From positions 62,001 through 126,000 of the forward strand of contig QHZD01000024.1 of assembly GCA_003225315.1 (NCBI GenBank): a stretch of DNA of 64,000 bases. Reading direction: 5' to 3'. Position 1 is the stretch's first letter, and every line of letters begins with the position of its first letter. A program made the translations under genes and the position numbers. Origin of the DNA: Acidobacteriota bacterium (GTDB taxonomy: Bacteria; Acidobacteriota; Terriglobia; Acidiferrales; UBA7541). Below the pieces are notes generated by a model, which was given only the letters and a program-made list of their open reading frames with translations, did no database searches and was not told the origin of the DNA. Below, one piece after another: positions 50,654 to 59,693 of the stretch.

Positions 50654-51556
50654 TTACTTTGTATCTGGTTCCAAGTCGGCAGTGAGGTTTACGACTTCCC
50701 CGGAAACCCGCAGTTTCCGCTCCCAATTCCTGAATCCATGTTTGCGAAGAAGCACGAGGTGATCACCCGGGAGAACTTTCAGAGTCTCCGGGGTGTTGCC
50801 GACAAAGTTTCCATCGAATTCGATTTCCGCGCCGACGGGAGAAGAGGAGATGGAAACAGCGACGGTCAGTTCACTTTTGGCGGAGGGCTCGCTGGTTTTG
50901 GGGGCGACTAACATTTGCGCCGGGGGAGCGCTGACCGCCGAGGAACCCTTGGCCTGGAAAGCGATGTCTTCCAGCAAAGTGTCGCCATTGACATAGACAG
51001 TAAAAGACGATCCCTGGCGAATCTCAATGTCCTTCCCATGCTTGAGAAGGACGAACGGCGCTCCAACGCCGAGGGTGAGCGAAGCTGCCGCCAACATCTC
51101 ACCGCTCATATCCAATCCTTGTCCACCCCCGCGGGCTTGCTGGAAAGCGCGCAAGGGAATGCTCTGGCTGTTGAAGAGCTTGATGGAATCCGCGGATATA
51201 TCAATCTTGCCTCCCCGGCCCATCATGCGCTTGTGCTCGGCGGAAACGACTTTTCCTTTCACTAGCGCGCCCTCGGGAACAATAATTTTGCCGTTCACAA
51301 CAATTTCGTCGTCGACCAAATAATCCACTTCATCACCGACTTTGGCGTATTGGGAATAAACGCCGCGCTTGAGCTTCATCTTGATGGGCGTTCCATCTTT
51401 GATGAGGAGCTTTTGTGCTGGCGACGTGGATTGTGCGGCGGACCCTTGCGCAGATGTTTTTTCGCTGCCCGGATTCTGCGAACGTGCCAGCGGAGCGAAA
51501 ATCAGGGCATGCACCAGAAGAATGGCGCCAGGACGAATGGCGAAAGAGGAGGGCAT
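50654..51556 (-). CDS. Secreted PEGA-domain protein
   Basis: Exported protein of 300 residues from the ATG at 51556; a TTG four codons earlier is an alternative. Neither has a clear ribosome-binding site. Seen: signal peptide (FAIRPGAILLVHALIFAPLARS), a central domain with KVGDEVDYLVDDEIVVNGKIIVPEGALVKG (read in part: NGKIIVPEGALVKG) as in envelope-associated proteins, and a C-terminal PEGA domain (SSPVGAEIEFDGNFVGNTPETL, in part GAEIEFDGNFVGNTP). PEGA domains are thought to bind surface carbohydrates or proteins. Convergent with the preceding hypothetical gene. Confidence 0.75.
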   Translation of the reverse strand: MPSSFAIRPGAILLVHALIFAPLARSQNPGSEKTSAQGSAAQSTSPAQKLLIKDGTPIKMKLKRGVYSQYAKVGDEVDYLVDDEIVVNGKIIVPEGALVKGKVVSAEHKRMMGRGGKIDISADSIKLFNSQSIPLRAFQQARGGGQGLDMSGEMLAAASLTLGVGAPFVLLKHGKDIEIRQGSSFTVYVNGDTLLEDIAFQAKGSSAVSAPPAQMLVAPKTSEPSAKSELTVAVSISSSPVGAEIEFDGNFVGNTPETLKVLPGDHLVLLRKHGFRNWERKLRVSGEVVNLTADLEPDTK

Positions 51557-51632
51557 GGACTTGCGCAAACTCTAGCAGAGTCCGCGGCTGGCGACAATGC
51601 CGCGTTGGCCAGCAGCAGTGAGCAAAGCAGCG

Positions 51633-52298
51633 CTAGCGGCGGTCGGCGATGTTGTGGCGGATGTCCTGGCCCTGGACGAGGTAGATGACGTCTTCGGCGA
51701 TGTTGGTGGCGTGGTCGCCGATGCGCTCTAGGTTTTTGGCGACGAGGATCAATTCGAACGCGGGAAAGACGACGCTGGAATCGCCCATCATGTAGGTAAG
51801 CAATTCGCGGAAAATCTGATCGCGATAGTGGTCCACCTGATCGTCGGTGGCGAGGACGCTTTGCGCGAGCTCGACGTCGCGGCGGACGACGGCGTTGAGA
51901 GCGTTGCGGACCATTTCCTCGACGAGTTCGCTCATACGCGGGAGATCGACGTAGGGCTTGACGCGCGGGTGGCGGAGGACGCGGAGGGCGCCCTGCGCGA
52001 TGTTGACAGCCTGATCGCCGATGCGCTCGAGATCGTTGTTGATACGCGAAACCGCCAGGACGAAGCGGAGATCAGTGGCCATCAACTGGTGCAGGGCGAG
52101 AAGCTGGACGACGCGGTCGTCGACTTCCATCTGAAGCTCGTTGATGGCGTCTTCTTCCTCGAGGACGCGTTTGGCGAGCTGCTCATCGGTTTCCAAAACG
52201 GCGTGGACGGACTGGTGAACGGCGCGCTCCGCGAGGCTGCCCATCCAGAGCAGGCGCTCTTTCAACTCGTTCAGGTCTTTTTCGAAGTGGCGTTCCAT
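51633..52298 (-). CDS. phoU: PhoU phosphate-signalling regulator (copy 1)
   Basis: Cytoplasmic regulator linking the Pst transporter to PhoR and limiting phosphate uptake. 221 residues made of two homologous three-helix bundles. Seen: ALEDDQ-like metal cluster motifs replaced here by INNDLERIGDQAVNIA (first bundle) and AKNLERIGDHATNIAEDVIYL (second bundle), each with the Glu/Asp residues that bind metal ions in the family. Last gene of the pstSCAB-phoU row, 106 nt after pstB, with an interrupted REP in between. A second phoU lies at 58737. Confidence 0.93.
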   Translation of the reverse strand: MERHFEKDLNELKERLLWMGSLAERAVHQSVHAVLETDEQLAKRVLEEEDAINELQMEVDDRVVQLLALHQLMATDLRFVLAVSRINNDLERIGDQAVNIAQGALRVLRHPRVKPYVDLPRMSELVEEMVRNALNAVVRRDVELAQSVLATDDQVDHYRDQIFRELLTYMMGDSSVVFPAFELILVAKNLERIGDHATNIAEDVIYLVQGQDIRHNIADRR

Positions 52299-52330
52299 GA
52301 ACCCTTCCCGTAATTCTCAGGCCCAAAAGC

Positions 52331-52391
52331 AGATTCCTCGCTCCGCGAAACCGACCGGAGCGCGAAAAGCGCGCTTCGCTCGGAATGACAA
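52331..52391. repeat. Interrupted REP-like element between phoU and pstB
   Basis: Halves of a REP core, AGATTCCTCGCT (from 52331) and CTTCGCTCGGAATGACA (to 52390), are separated by about 31 nt that contain a GCGC-GAAAA-GCGC hairpin. The same core family occurs at 47286 and, in variant form, at 22.4-23.2 kb. Confidence 0.55.
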
Positions 52392-52404
52392 ACAAGAAAA
52401 ACCG

Positions 52405-53232
52405 TCAGCCGAAGCGGCCGGTGATGTAGGCCTCCGTGCGCGGATCACCGGGAGTCGTGAAGAGCTGCGGCGTGGGACTGAACTCGATGAGCTGGCCGGT
52501 GAGGAGGAAGGCGGTAAAGTCGCTGACGCGGGCGGCCTGCTGCATATTGTGAGTGACGATGGTGATCGTGCAGATGTCTTTCAACTGCACGAGCAGCTCT
52601 TCAATTTTTGCGGTGCTGATGGGATCGAGCGCGGAGCAAGGCTCGTCGAGGAGAAGGACTTCGGGTTCGACGGCGAGAGCGCGGGCGATGCACAGGCGCT
52701 GCTGCTGGCCACCGGAAAGTTCGTAGGCGGACTTGTGCAGGTGGTCCTTCACTTCATCCCAGAGCGCAGAGTGCCGCAGGCTTTTTTCGACGGCGTCGGA
52801 GATGGGAACTTTGGAGCCGTTGACCTTCAGGCCGTAGGCCACGTTGTCGAAAATGGACTTGGGGAAAGGATTGGGGCGCTGGAAGACCATACCAACGCGG
52901 CGGCGAAGCGCGGTAACGTCTTGCGCGAGGATGCTGTGGCCGTCGAGAAGGATTTCGCCGCGGAGGCGCGCCCCCCGGATGGTTTCGTACATGCGATTGA
53001 GCGTGCGGAGCAGAGTGGACTTGCCACAGCCGGAAGGGCCGATGAGAGAGGTGACCTTGTTGACGGCGATGCCCATGCTGACATCGAAAAGGGTCTGCTT
53101 GGGGCCATAAAAGAAATCAAGCTTGGAAATGGTCATGCGCATGGCGAGGGCTTCCGGCGTCTCACGCGCCGATGCGCTGGTCGCGATGGGGGGTAGGTTC
53201 ACGGTCAAAGCTGGCCTCACAGAAGCTTGCAT
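52405..53232 (-). CDS. pstB: Phosphate ABC transporter ATP-binding protein
   Basis: ATPase of the high-affinity phosphate importer, peripheral on the inner membrane face. 275 residues. Seen: Walker [10 protein letters not shown] at 65-73, Q-loop VFQRPNPFP, signature [11 protein letters not shown], Walker [14 protein letters not shown] and the switch His in VTHNMQQA. The ATG at 53232 has GAGG 9 nt upstream and lies 3 nt after the pstA stop. The protein is about 20 residues longer at the N-terminus than the E. coli one. Confidence 0.96.
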   Translation of the reverse strand: MQASVRPALTVNLPPIATSASARETPEALAMRMTISKLDFFYGPKQTLFDVSMGIAVNKVTSLIGPSGCGKSTLLRTLNRMYETIRGARLRGEILLDGHSILAQDVTALRRRVGMVFQRPNPFPKSIFDNVAYGLKVNGSKVPISDAVEKSLRHSALWDEVKDHLHKSAYELSGGQQQRLCIARALAVEPEVLLLDEPCSALDPISTAKIEELLVQLKDICTITIVTHNMQQAARVSDFTAFLLTGQLIEFSPTPQLFTTPGDPRTEAYITGRFG

Positions 53233-53235
53233 AGG

Positions 53236-54087
53236 TTAAGACCTCGGGACCGCAATGCCCCGGGAAAGAATCGCCCGAGCAACGATGTTAATGACGAGAA
53301 TCAAAACAAGCAAGACAAGCCCCGCAGCCCAAGCCTGGCGATGCCAATCATCGTACGGAGCAAGGGCATAAGTATAGATCATCACCGGCAGGGAAGCCGT
53401 GGGATGAGTCCAGCCAGGGCTCCAGAATTGGTTGCCGAGAGCGGTGAAGAGGAGCGGGGCGGTTTCACCGGCAACACGGGCGAAAGCCAAGAGGATGGCA
53501 GTGAGAATGCCGCGATACGCGGCAGGCACGATGACGGTGGCGATGGTCTTCCATTTACTGGCGCCGAGAGCCATGGCGGCTTCGCGCAAAGGGTTCGGTA
53601 CGCCGCGAAGGAATTCTTCGGTACTGCGAAGCGTGATGGGGATCATCATCAGGCCGAGAGCGAAACCGCCAGCGAGCGTGGAGTATTGCCTGAAAGGATG
53701 AACGACAAGGCTGTAAGCAAAAATGCCGATGACGATGGAGGGCACGCCGTTGAGCAAGTCCGCAGCATAACGGACAAAAAAAGCGGTGGTGCTGCCGCTG
53801 AATTCGGCGAGATAGATGGCGCCAAAAAATCCGATGGGAACACCAAAGAGGGTAGCAAGCAGAAGCATCTTGGCGCTGCCGAGGATGGCGTTGGCCATGC
53901 CGCCGCCGGTTTCACCGACGGGGACGGGCAATTTGGTGAAGAAATTCCAGTTGACGGAAGCTCCACCATGAATAGCGAGATATCCAAGAATGAGGAAAAG
54001 GACGGAAACGGCGACCAGAGCGCACACGCCCGTCATGGTCAGCATGAAGCCGCTTACGAATTTGCGCCAGCGAAGACGAAGGCTCAT
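53236..54087 (-). CDS. pstA: Phosphate ABC transporter permease
   Basis: Membrane subunit of the Pst importer, 283 residues with six helices. Seen: the permease coupling motif EEFLRGVPNPLREAAMALGASKWKTI (in part REAAMALGASKW), and GGGMANAILGSAKMLLLATLFGVPIGFFGAIYL (in part LLATLFGVPIGFFGA). The ATG overlaps the pstC stop by 4 bp (ATGA). It pairs with PstC to form the channel. Confidence 0.95.
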   Translation of the reverse strand: MSLRLRWRKFVSGFMLTMTGVCALVAVSVLFLILGYLAIHGGASVNWNFFTKLPVPVGETGGGMANAILGSAKMLLLATLFGVPIGFFGAIYLAEFSGSTTAFFVRYAADLLNGVPSIVIGIFAYSLVVHPFRQYSTLAGGFALGLMMIPITLRSTEEFLRGVPNPLREAAMALGASKWKTIATVIVPAAYRGILTAILLAFARVAGETAPLLFTALGNQFWSPGWTHPTASLPVMIYTYALAPYDDWHRQAWAAGLVLLVLILVINIVARAILSRGIAVPRS

Positions 54088-55070
54088 GCGCGCGCTCCGC
54101 TGCCGCGCTTGGAAGTGGCGACGATCAGCAAGCGCGCAAAGCCGTTGAGGAGGAAAGTAAGGATGAAGAGCACCAAGCCAAGCTCGATCAAAGATTGCGT
54201 ATGAAGTTCGCCGGTGGCCTCGGTAAATTCATTGGCGATGACGGCGGCAATGGAATATCCGGGAGAAAGGAGAGAAGCGCTGATCGTGGGAGTGTTGCCA
54301 ATCACCATGGTGACGGCCATAGTTTCGCCGAGGGCTCGAGCAAGGGCCAGGAAAATGGAACCAAAAATTCCGGCGCGGGCAAAAGGAACGACCACTTTCC
54401 ACGTGGATTCCCACCGCGTGGCCCCGAGAGAGAGGGCGGCTTCGCGCTGGTCACGTGGGACGGAGAGAAGCACTTCGCGGGAAACAGAAATGATATAGGG
54501 GATGACCATGATGGCGAGCACTATGCCCGCGGTCAGGAAGCCGACGCCGTAGGCGGGGCCTTGAAAAAGCGGGAGGAAGCCGAGCGAGTGCTTAAGGGCC
54601 GGGTGAACGTATTGACGCATCAACGGAACGATGATGAAGACGCCGAGCACGCCGTAGATGACGCTGGGGACGGCGGCGAGAAGATCGATGAAAAATTCGA
54701 GCGTGTCCGAAACTCTCGCAGGGGCCAGCTCAGCAAGAAAAATGGCGGCGCCGATGCCGAGGGGCACGGCGATCAACAGAGCTACGGCGGCGGTGACGAG
54801 CGTGCCGTAAATGAAAGGCAGAGCGCCGAACTGTTCGAAGATGGGATCCCAGACCGAGGTGTGGAAAAAATTGAAGCCAAACTTGTGGCGGGCAAGAACG
54901 GAGCCTTGCCACAATTCGAAAACGAGCAGCACTGTGACAAGAACGACTGAGGCGGCGAATAAAAAAGTGATCATGCGGGCGATTTCATCGCCTTCGCGGA
55001 GCCGGGAAAGAAACGAGCGCGAGCCCGCGACGGGGCCCGCAGTCGGAACAATGGTGGTGGTGATCGCCAC
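54084..55070 (-). CDS. pstC: Phosphate ABC transporter permease, GTG start
   Basis: Second channel subunit of the Pst importer. 328 residues, with six helices and a longer N-terminal cytoplasmic stretch. Seen: coupling motif VPRDQREAALSLGATRWESTWKVV (in part REAALSLGATRWE), PLGIGAAIFLAELAPARV, and SVIYGVLGVFIIVPLM. The GTG start is 1 nt after the pstS stop, so translation is coupled. Confidence 0.95.
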   Translation of the reverse strand: MAITTTIVPTAGPVAGSRSFLSRLREGDEIARMITFLFAASVVLVTVLLVFELWQGSVLARHKFGFNFFHTSVWDPIFEQFGALPFIYGTLVTAAVALLIAVPLGIGAAIFLAELAPARVSDTLEFFIDLLAAVPSVIYGVLGVFIIVPLMRQYVHPALKHSLGFLPLFQGPAYGVGFLTAGIVLAIMVIPYIISVSREVLLSVPRDQREAALSLGATRWESTWKVVVPFARAGIFGSIFLALARALGETMAVTMVIGNTPTISASLLSPGYSIAAVIANEFTEATGELHTQSLIELGLVLFILTFLLNGFARLLIVATSKRGSGARA

Positions 55071-55071
55071 G

Positions 55072-56100
55072 TTATTGGACGTTATTCAGGGCCTTCAGTT
55101 CCTTTGCGACGACTTCCTTCGGAAGCTTTGCGTAGGACAGGGCTTCAGTATAGTTCTGACCATCCGCCAGCATCCACTTGACGAAGCCTTTGATGGCGTC
55201 GCGCTTGGTGGCGTCGGAGAACTTAGCGGGAACTAGCAGCCACGTAAAACTGGAGATAGGATAAGCCGTCTTGCCGGGAGCGTCCGTAATGGAGACGCGA
55301 AAATCGTCCGGCATGCTCTTCGCGGCGCCAGCCGCGGCGGCAGTGACGCTGGCAAGGTCTGCCTTGACGAAAACGCCCGAGGAGTTCCTCACGCGGCCAT
55401 AAGGCATGTTGTTCTGGATCGCGTAGATCAATTCGACGTAGCCAAAAGAATCTGGCGTATTCTTGATGGTGCCGGCAACGCTCTCATTGCCCTTGGCGCC
55501 TAGACCCACGGGCCAATTGACTGACGCACCCTTGCCGACTTTGGTTTTCCACTCCTCACTGACCTTTGAAAGATAGTCGGTCCAGATGTAGGTTGTGCCG
55601 CTGCCTTCCGAGCGATGCACCACTACGATGTCGTTCGCGGGGAGGTTCACTCCTTTGTTCGGGCCGGCAATCGCGGGATCATTCCATTTCGTAATCTTGC
55701 CCAAGAATATCCCTGCGATGGCATCCTGGGTGAAATTGAGCTCTGCGGTCACACCAGGAATGTTGTAGGCCGGCACGTCAGCACCCAGCACGGTGGGAAA
55801 GTGCAGAATCCCAAAGCCGTGCTTGTCCTGATAAGCCTTGAGCTGGTCGTCGTTCATGGGGCCATCGGTGGCGCCGAAATCCACGGTGCCTTCCGTGACC
55901 TGTTTAATGCCGCCGCCGGAGCCGATGGATTGATAGTTGATTTCAAGATTGGAGTTCTTCTTGTGGTACTCGTCAAACCATTTGGAATACATGGGGTAAG
56001 GAAACGTTGCGCCGGCACCGGTGATCGAGAGAGCGCTATCGGCCCACAGAACGCCGGCCACGGTGAGCACTACCAAGAGCATTCCTGCGATTCGCTTCAT
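55072..56100 (-). CDS. pstS: Periplasmic phosphate-binding protein
   Basis: High-affinity phosphate receptor of the Pst system, 342 residues. Signal peptide 1-20. Seen: ITGAGATFPYPMYSKWFDEY (in part GAGATFPYP), GSGGGIKQVTEGTVDFGATDGPM (in part GSGGGIKQV), NDIVVVHRSEGSGTTYIWTDYL (in part HRSEGSGTTY), all residues of the phosphate clamp. ATG with GGAG 7 nt upstream. A Pho box lies about 60 nt upstream. It heads the pstSCAB-phoU row. Confidence 0.96.
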   Translation of the reverse strand: MKRIAGMLLVVLTVAGVLWADSALSITGAGATFPYPMYSKWFDEYHKKNSNLEINYQSIGSGGGIKQVTEGTVDFGATDGPMNDDQLKAYQDKHGFGILHFPTVLGADVPAYNIPGVTAELNFTQDAIAGIFLGKITKWNDPAIAGPNKGVNLPANDIVVVHRSEGSGTTYIWTDYLSKVSEEWKTKVGKGASVNWPVGLGAKGNESVAGTIKNTPDSFGYVELIYAIQNNMPYGRVRNSSGVFVKADLASVTAAAAGAAKSMPDDFRVSITDAPGKTAYPISSFTWLLVPAKFSDATKRDAIKGFVKWMLADGQNYTEALSYAKLPKEVVAKELKALNNVQ

Positions 56101-56157
56101 GGTTCATCTCCGTCTGAAATGAATGTTTTCCCAGAGGTAGCAAGTATGCGGGGCGAT

Positions 56158-56174
56158 TGTTACGGCATTGTTAC
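56158..56174 (-). promoter_or_regulatory. Candidate Pho box upstream of pstS
   Basis: On the minus strand GTAACA is followed by five bases and an identical GTAACA (11-bp period). A -10-like CATACT follows about 9 nt downstream. Matches the two-repeat geometry of PhoB/PhoP sites. Confidence 0.75.
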
Positions 56175-56280
56175 AGCGGATTGATTGTTGCTTGAATCGG
56201 GCCCGTTGCTCAGGGCGCTCACGCGCGTAAGTTTCCTCCGATGAGGGATTTAGAAACTCCGGGGAAGACAAGGAAATAAA

Positions 56281-56310
56281 AAAGGGCAGCTCGGTGAAGA
56301 GCTGCCCTTT
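56281..56310 (-). terminator. Rho-independent terminator of the porin gene
   Basis: A 12-bp perfect stem (56281-56292 with 56299-56310, 6-nt loop) is followed on the minus strand by TTTTTTATTT. It separates the porin gene from pstS, so pstS needs its own promoter. Confidence 0.85.
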
Positions 56311-56353
56311 CCGTCCCCAGGGGAGGGACGACCCGCAAATTGCCTAGCCGGAA

Positions 56354-58252
56354 CTACGGCAGGTAATAGCGGAAAGAGGTGAACACCATGTTGTCGACGG
56401 CGTGCGGGCGGACGCTTGGGCCGGCTGCGGCATTGCCAGAGTTGTTGTTGCCGGACCAGCCATACTTCGTCAGGTAGGAGTATTGGATTCCCCACTGAAC
56501 GCGGCCCCTAGGACCGTTGTAGAACTTGTGCCAGAAACCGAGGGTTCCTTCGACGATGTGGTGGATGTCGCCGGTGCACGTAGCGGTATTGTTGGTGGGA
56601 GAAGGATTGGTGACCGTCCCGCCCGGAAAAGTCTCCGTTGCGCAGCCCGAGTTGTTGAAGAGGGGGCTGCCGTAGCCGACGGCAACTGGAGTGCCGGCAC
56701 TCGTGAAGGTATACGCCGTACGCGCGGCGTATTCGCCGCCGAAGTAAGCATAAAGGTCCAGCTTGGGATTGGGATGTCCTTCGAGAGTTCCCAACCAAGC
56801 GTAGGAATGAATGGGAGCCAGGGTGCCATTGGGCCGGGCGGTTACGTCGGCCAATTGGGCTGAACTGAAGCGGCCGATGCCATCGCCGCCCTGGACGTGC
56901 GCGGCAAGGTCCAGTTTTTTGGCGAAGAGCGGAAAACGCGCGGTGGCGCCTGCGCCTCCGCCGACCCTAGAATCATTAAAGGCACCAGCGACGGAAGTCG
57001 CGCTTCCGCCGCAGGCAGCCGGGAGCGGAGTGACAGCAGCCGGAACACCGCACGGATAGACGCGGTTGCGGAAGTTGCTCAAGATGCCGACAACCTCATA
57101 GTGGCCCCATCCCGGATCGTACGTCGCCTTCACAAGGAAGTCGGGCGCCCGATTGACCGTATAGCCTGTGGCATCGAACGCGTTGAACAGACCGCCGCCC
57201 GCGCCCGGAGCGTTGACGAAGAAGTTCGCGGGGAAGTTGCGGCCACCGATGGTAGTCTGCGGCCCTTCAATCGAGGCAGCCACGGCATACTTGCCGAAGT
57301 CCTTGACCACGCGGAAACTGTAGGCGCGCTGCCAAGCCCAGCCAACGACGTATTGCAGGTCGATCTGCAGCGGGAGGGCTTCTTGGCGGTTGACGATACC
57401 CTTCTTGCTTTCGGTCACCAAGCTCCACATCTGGCCGCCCGCGACTGAAAAACCATTCTCCCAGGTGACGTTGGCCCACAATTGCCGCTGACGGAACACA
57501 TAGCTGTTGCTCTGGCGGTTGTTGGAAGTGGTACCGGCGCCGAAGAAGTCCCCTTCGTAGTAGCCGGTCACCTTGGCAGCACCGATATTTGTTTCGGCCA
57601 GCAACGTGGCGCGGGTTTGCCGGGCACTGAAGTTGTTCTCGGTCACTTTGCTCAACGCGTTATTGGGATAGGGAATGCCGGTGAACGGCGTGTTGATGTC
57701 ACCGCTAGTAGCGCGACTGCGGAAGACCGTCTCCGCTGCCAGGAATCCGCCGGGCGAAATGCTAATGCCTTTGTATTTTATAGTCGTCGGGCCGGTTTCT
57801 TCGGCCTTTTGAGCGGCGGCTTGCTCCGTGGCCACGGTGGTCTTGAGGGCTTCGTTGCTAGCCTTCAAGTCGCTGACCGTGGAGTTGAGAGAAACAGCGG
57901 TGGACTTCACTTCGGCGGTGGTATTGACCGCTTCGGTTGCCTTGGTACTGGCTTCCGCCGCGCGAGCGTTGGCGGCCGCCGCGGCTTCGCGCGCTTCGTC
58001 AATCTGGCGGTCGCGCTTGGCGAGCTCCTCCTTCAGCATCTGAAGCTGCTCCTGTTGCGATTGCATCGTCTGGCGAAGCTCTTCAAGCTGTGCCGCGATG
58101 GCTGCATTAGAACTCTCAGCCTTCTTGGCCGCTTTGGACTTCGCCGGTTGAGCCCCCTTGGCAGGTTGCGCGTCGGCGTCTTTCGGAGTATCGGCAAAAG
58201 CAGTTCCGGAAACGAGGAACATCGATAGTGTAAGAGTTGCTAGTTTTTTCAT
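56354..58252 (-). CDS. Outer-membrane porin with a coiled-coil N-terminus
   Basis: Predicted outer-membrane beta-barrel of 632 residues. Seen: signal peptide (KKLATLTLSMFLVSGTAFA), an Ala/Lys-rich segment, then a long coiled coil at about 48-150 (LEELRQTMQSQQEQLQMLKEEL and many Ala/Glu heptads), and a barrel from about 160 with alternating hydrophobic strands (YVFRQRQLWANVTWENGFSVAGGQMW in part), ending in the classic C-terminal aromatic strand FTSFRYYLP. No OprP-type phosphate-specific signature was identified, but the gene sits inside the pho locus with its own Pho box and terminator, so it is probably a phosphate-starvation-induced channel. ATG with AGAGG. Confidence 0.8.
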   Translation of the reverse strand: MKKLATLTLSMFLVSGTAFADTPKDADAQPAKGAQPAKSKAAKKAESSNAAIAAQLEELRQTMQSQQEQLQMLKEELAKRDRQIDEAREAAAAANARAAEASTKATEAVNTTAEVKSTAVSLNSTVSDLKASNEALKTTVATEQAAAQKAEETGPTTIKYKGISISPGGFLAAETVFRSRATSGDINTPFTGIPYPNNALSKVTENNFSARQTRATLLAETNIGAAKVTGYYEGDFFGAGTTSNNRQSNSYVFRQRQLWANVTWENGFSVAGGQMWSLVTESKKGIVNRQEALPLQIDLQYVVGWAWQRAYSFRVVKDFGKYAVAASIEGPQTTIGGRNFPANFFVNAPGAGGGLFNAFDATGYTVNRAPDFLVKATYDPGWGHYEVVGILSNFRNRVYPCGVPAAVTPLPAACGGSATSVAGAFNDSRVGGGAGATARFPLFAKKLDLAAHVQGGDGIGRFSSAQLADVTARPNGTLAPIHSYAWLGTLEGHPNPKLDLYAYFGGEYAARTAYTFTSAGTPVAVGYGSPLFNNSGCATETFPGGTVTNPSPTNNTATCTGDIHHIVEGTLGFWHKFYNGPRGRVQWGIQYSYLTKYGWSGNNNSGNAAAGPSVRPHAVDNMVFTSFRYYLP

Positions 58253-58736
58253 TTCCTCTCTCTTTGGAGCAAAATTCGACCTGGTACCGAAAAAGAAAGC
58301 GTACCACCCCGCGCCAGAAGGTAAAGGCCCCGTCTTACAACCACGTCAACTGAATGTGAATATCCTGTAGCAATCGCTGGGAATTCACGGGAAACCATTG
58401 ACGTATCAGAGGTTGCGGAACTTTCGGAATGTTAACAACAACGCATGGAGGTCGAGACGGGCCGAAAAAAGGATCTCCGAGTCACGTCTCGTCCGCTGGC
58501 GGGTTGTAAAACAAACCGAACCATCCGCACTCTCCAAAGGGCGGCTTCCCCTCGGCACCGCGAGGAGGGACCTATTTCGGTGAGGAAATCGTATAAGCGA
58601 GAACGATTTGGGTCAAGCGATAAACTCGGCGGCTGCCTGCCCTGAGCGGAGTCGAGCGGTCAACTATCGAAGAGGGAGGAGATGGGGACCGGAGCCAGGG
58701 GTGCACCGGTCCCCTAGGTAAGGCCTTACTTGAAGA
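58253..58736. other. Intergenic region upstream of the porin
   Basis: 484 nt with a Pho box (58344-58371), no gene, and an inverted repeat GGGGACCGG/CCGGTCCCC (58684-58692 and 58706-58714) plus a GTAAGGCCTTAC palindrome near 58719-58730, just downstream of phoU2, which may act as its terminator. Confidence 0.5.
58344..58371 (-). promoter_or_regulatory. Candidate Pho box upstream of the porin
   Basis: Minus strand: GCTACA, TTCACA and TTGACG, each separated by five bases (11-bp period), 92 nt before the porin start codon. TTCACA matches best; the outer hexamers are weaker. Confidence 0.6.
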
Positions 58737-59540
58737 TTAAGCGCGTTCAGTGTCGCAGGCTGGAGTCACGCCTGAATGAAGGACGTGTGAATTCTCGGTG
58801 ATGGCAGAATCCGGAGCGGGTGCTGAATCGGTCTGTTCACTCTGGCTGGGGCGGACTTCCAGACCGCGGCCGTGACGGACGTCAAGTCCGCGGACCCAGA
58901 AGATGATGTCTTCGGCAATGTTGGTGGCGTGGTCCGCAATACGCTCAAGGTGACGCGTGGCAAGAATGAATTGCATGCCGGGGCCCACCAGCTTGGGCTC
59001 CTGAGTCATGTGTTGGAGCAACTTTTCGAAAATACGATCGCGGTACTGATCCACCACATCGTCGCTTTCGAGAACCTGGGTGGCCATCTCCACGTTACGG
59101 AAAATAAGCGCGCCAAGGCTCTTGCTAACCATGGCGCGCACAGCGGAGGCCATCGGAGCCAGCTCCTCGGGAATCTGCGCGCCCTGCATTTCGCGAAGGG
59201 AGACGACGCGCTCGGCGAGATTCACCGCTATGTCGCCGATGCGTTCGAGGTCATTGGTGATTTTCAGGGCGGCGACAATGAGCCGCATCTCATCGTCCGA
59301 GAACGAGCCGCGACGGAGCAGCCGGATCGCGTGTTCATCGATGACAATTTCCATTTCATTGATGCGGGGCTCGAGGAGGAACACTTCGCCGGGGAGAACA
59401 CTAGTGCGCGGATTCTCAAGACTAACGATGGCGTCAAGCGCGCGGTTCATGGCGCCTTCAACGGTACGCGCCATGGAAACGAGATAGTTCACCAGGGTGT
59501 CGTAAAGCACGACTTCCGTGAATCCAGCGGTTGCTCCCAT
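58737..59540 (-). CDS. PhoU-like regulator (copy 2) with C-terminal tail
   Basis: Second PhoU of 267 residues. Seen: both bundle motifs, TNDLERIGDIAVNLAERVV and ATRHLERIADHATNIAEDIIFW, and LLEPRINEMEIVIDEHAIRLL. The family core ends near residue 225; about 40 extra polar residues follow. The ATG is preceded by AGAGGGG. It lies downstream of phoR, with a Pho box in the 153-nt gap, so it can be transcribed separately. It may modulate PhoR directly while copy 1 couples to Pst. Confidence 0.92.
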   Translation of the reverse strand: MGATAGFTEVVLYDTLVNYLVSMARTVEGAMNRALDAIVSLENPRTSVLPGEVFLLEPRINEMEIVIDEHAIRLLRRGSFSDDEMRLIVAALKITNDLERIGDIAVNLAERVVSLREMQGAQIPEELAPMASAVRAMVSKSLGALIFRNVEMATQVLESDDVVDQYRDRIFEKLLQHMTQEPKLVGPGMQFILATRHLERIADHATNIAEDIIFWVRGLDVRHGRGLEVRPSQSEQTDSAPAPDSAITENSHVLHSGVTPACDTERA

Positions 59541-59601
59541 TGGTCCCCTCTTGGAAGGGAAGGCATACTTCCCCTCGTACGCAAAATTCTGCGCCGGAAA
59601 T

Positions 59602-59629
59602 GGTTACAGCTTGTTCACACGATTGTGAA
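59602..59629 (-). promoter_or_regulatory. Candidate Pho box upstream of phoU2
   Basis: Minus strand: TTCACA, GTGAAC and GTAACC at exact 11-bp intervals, 61 nt upstream of the phoU2 start. TTCACA and the reverse GTGAA also form a short inverted repeat. Confidence 0.7.
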
Positions 59630-59693
59630 AATGGTGCAAAAGAAGGGATTTAGCGGGCGGCTGAACCTGCGCGGTATTTTCGTCCGCGCGACA

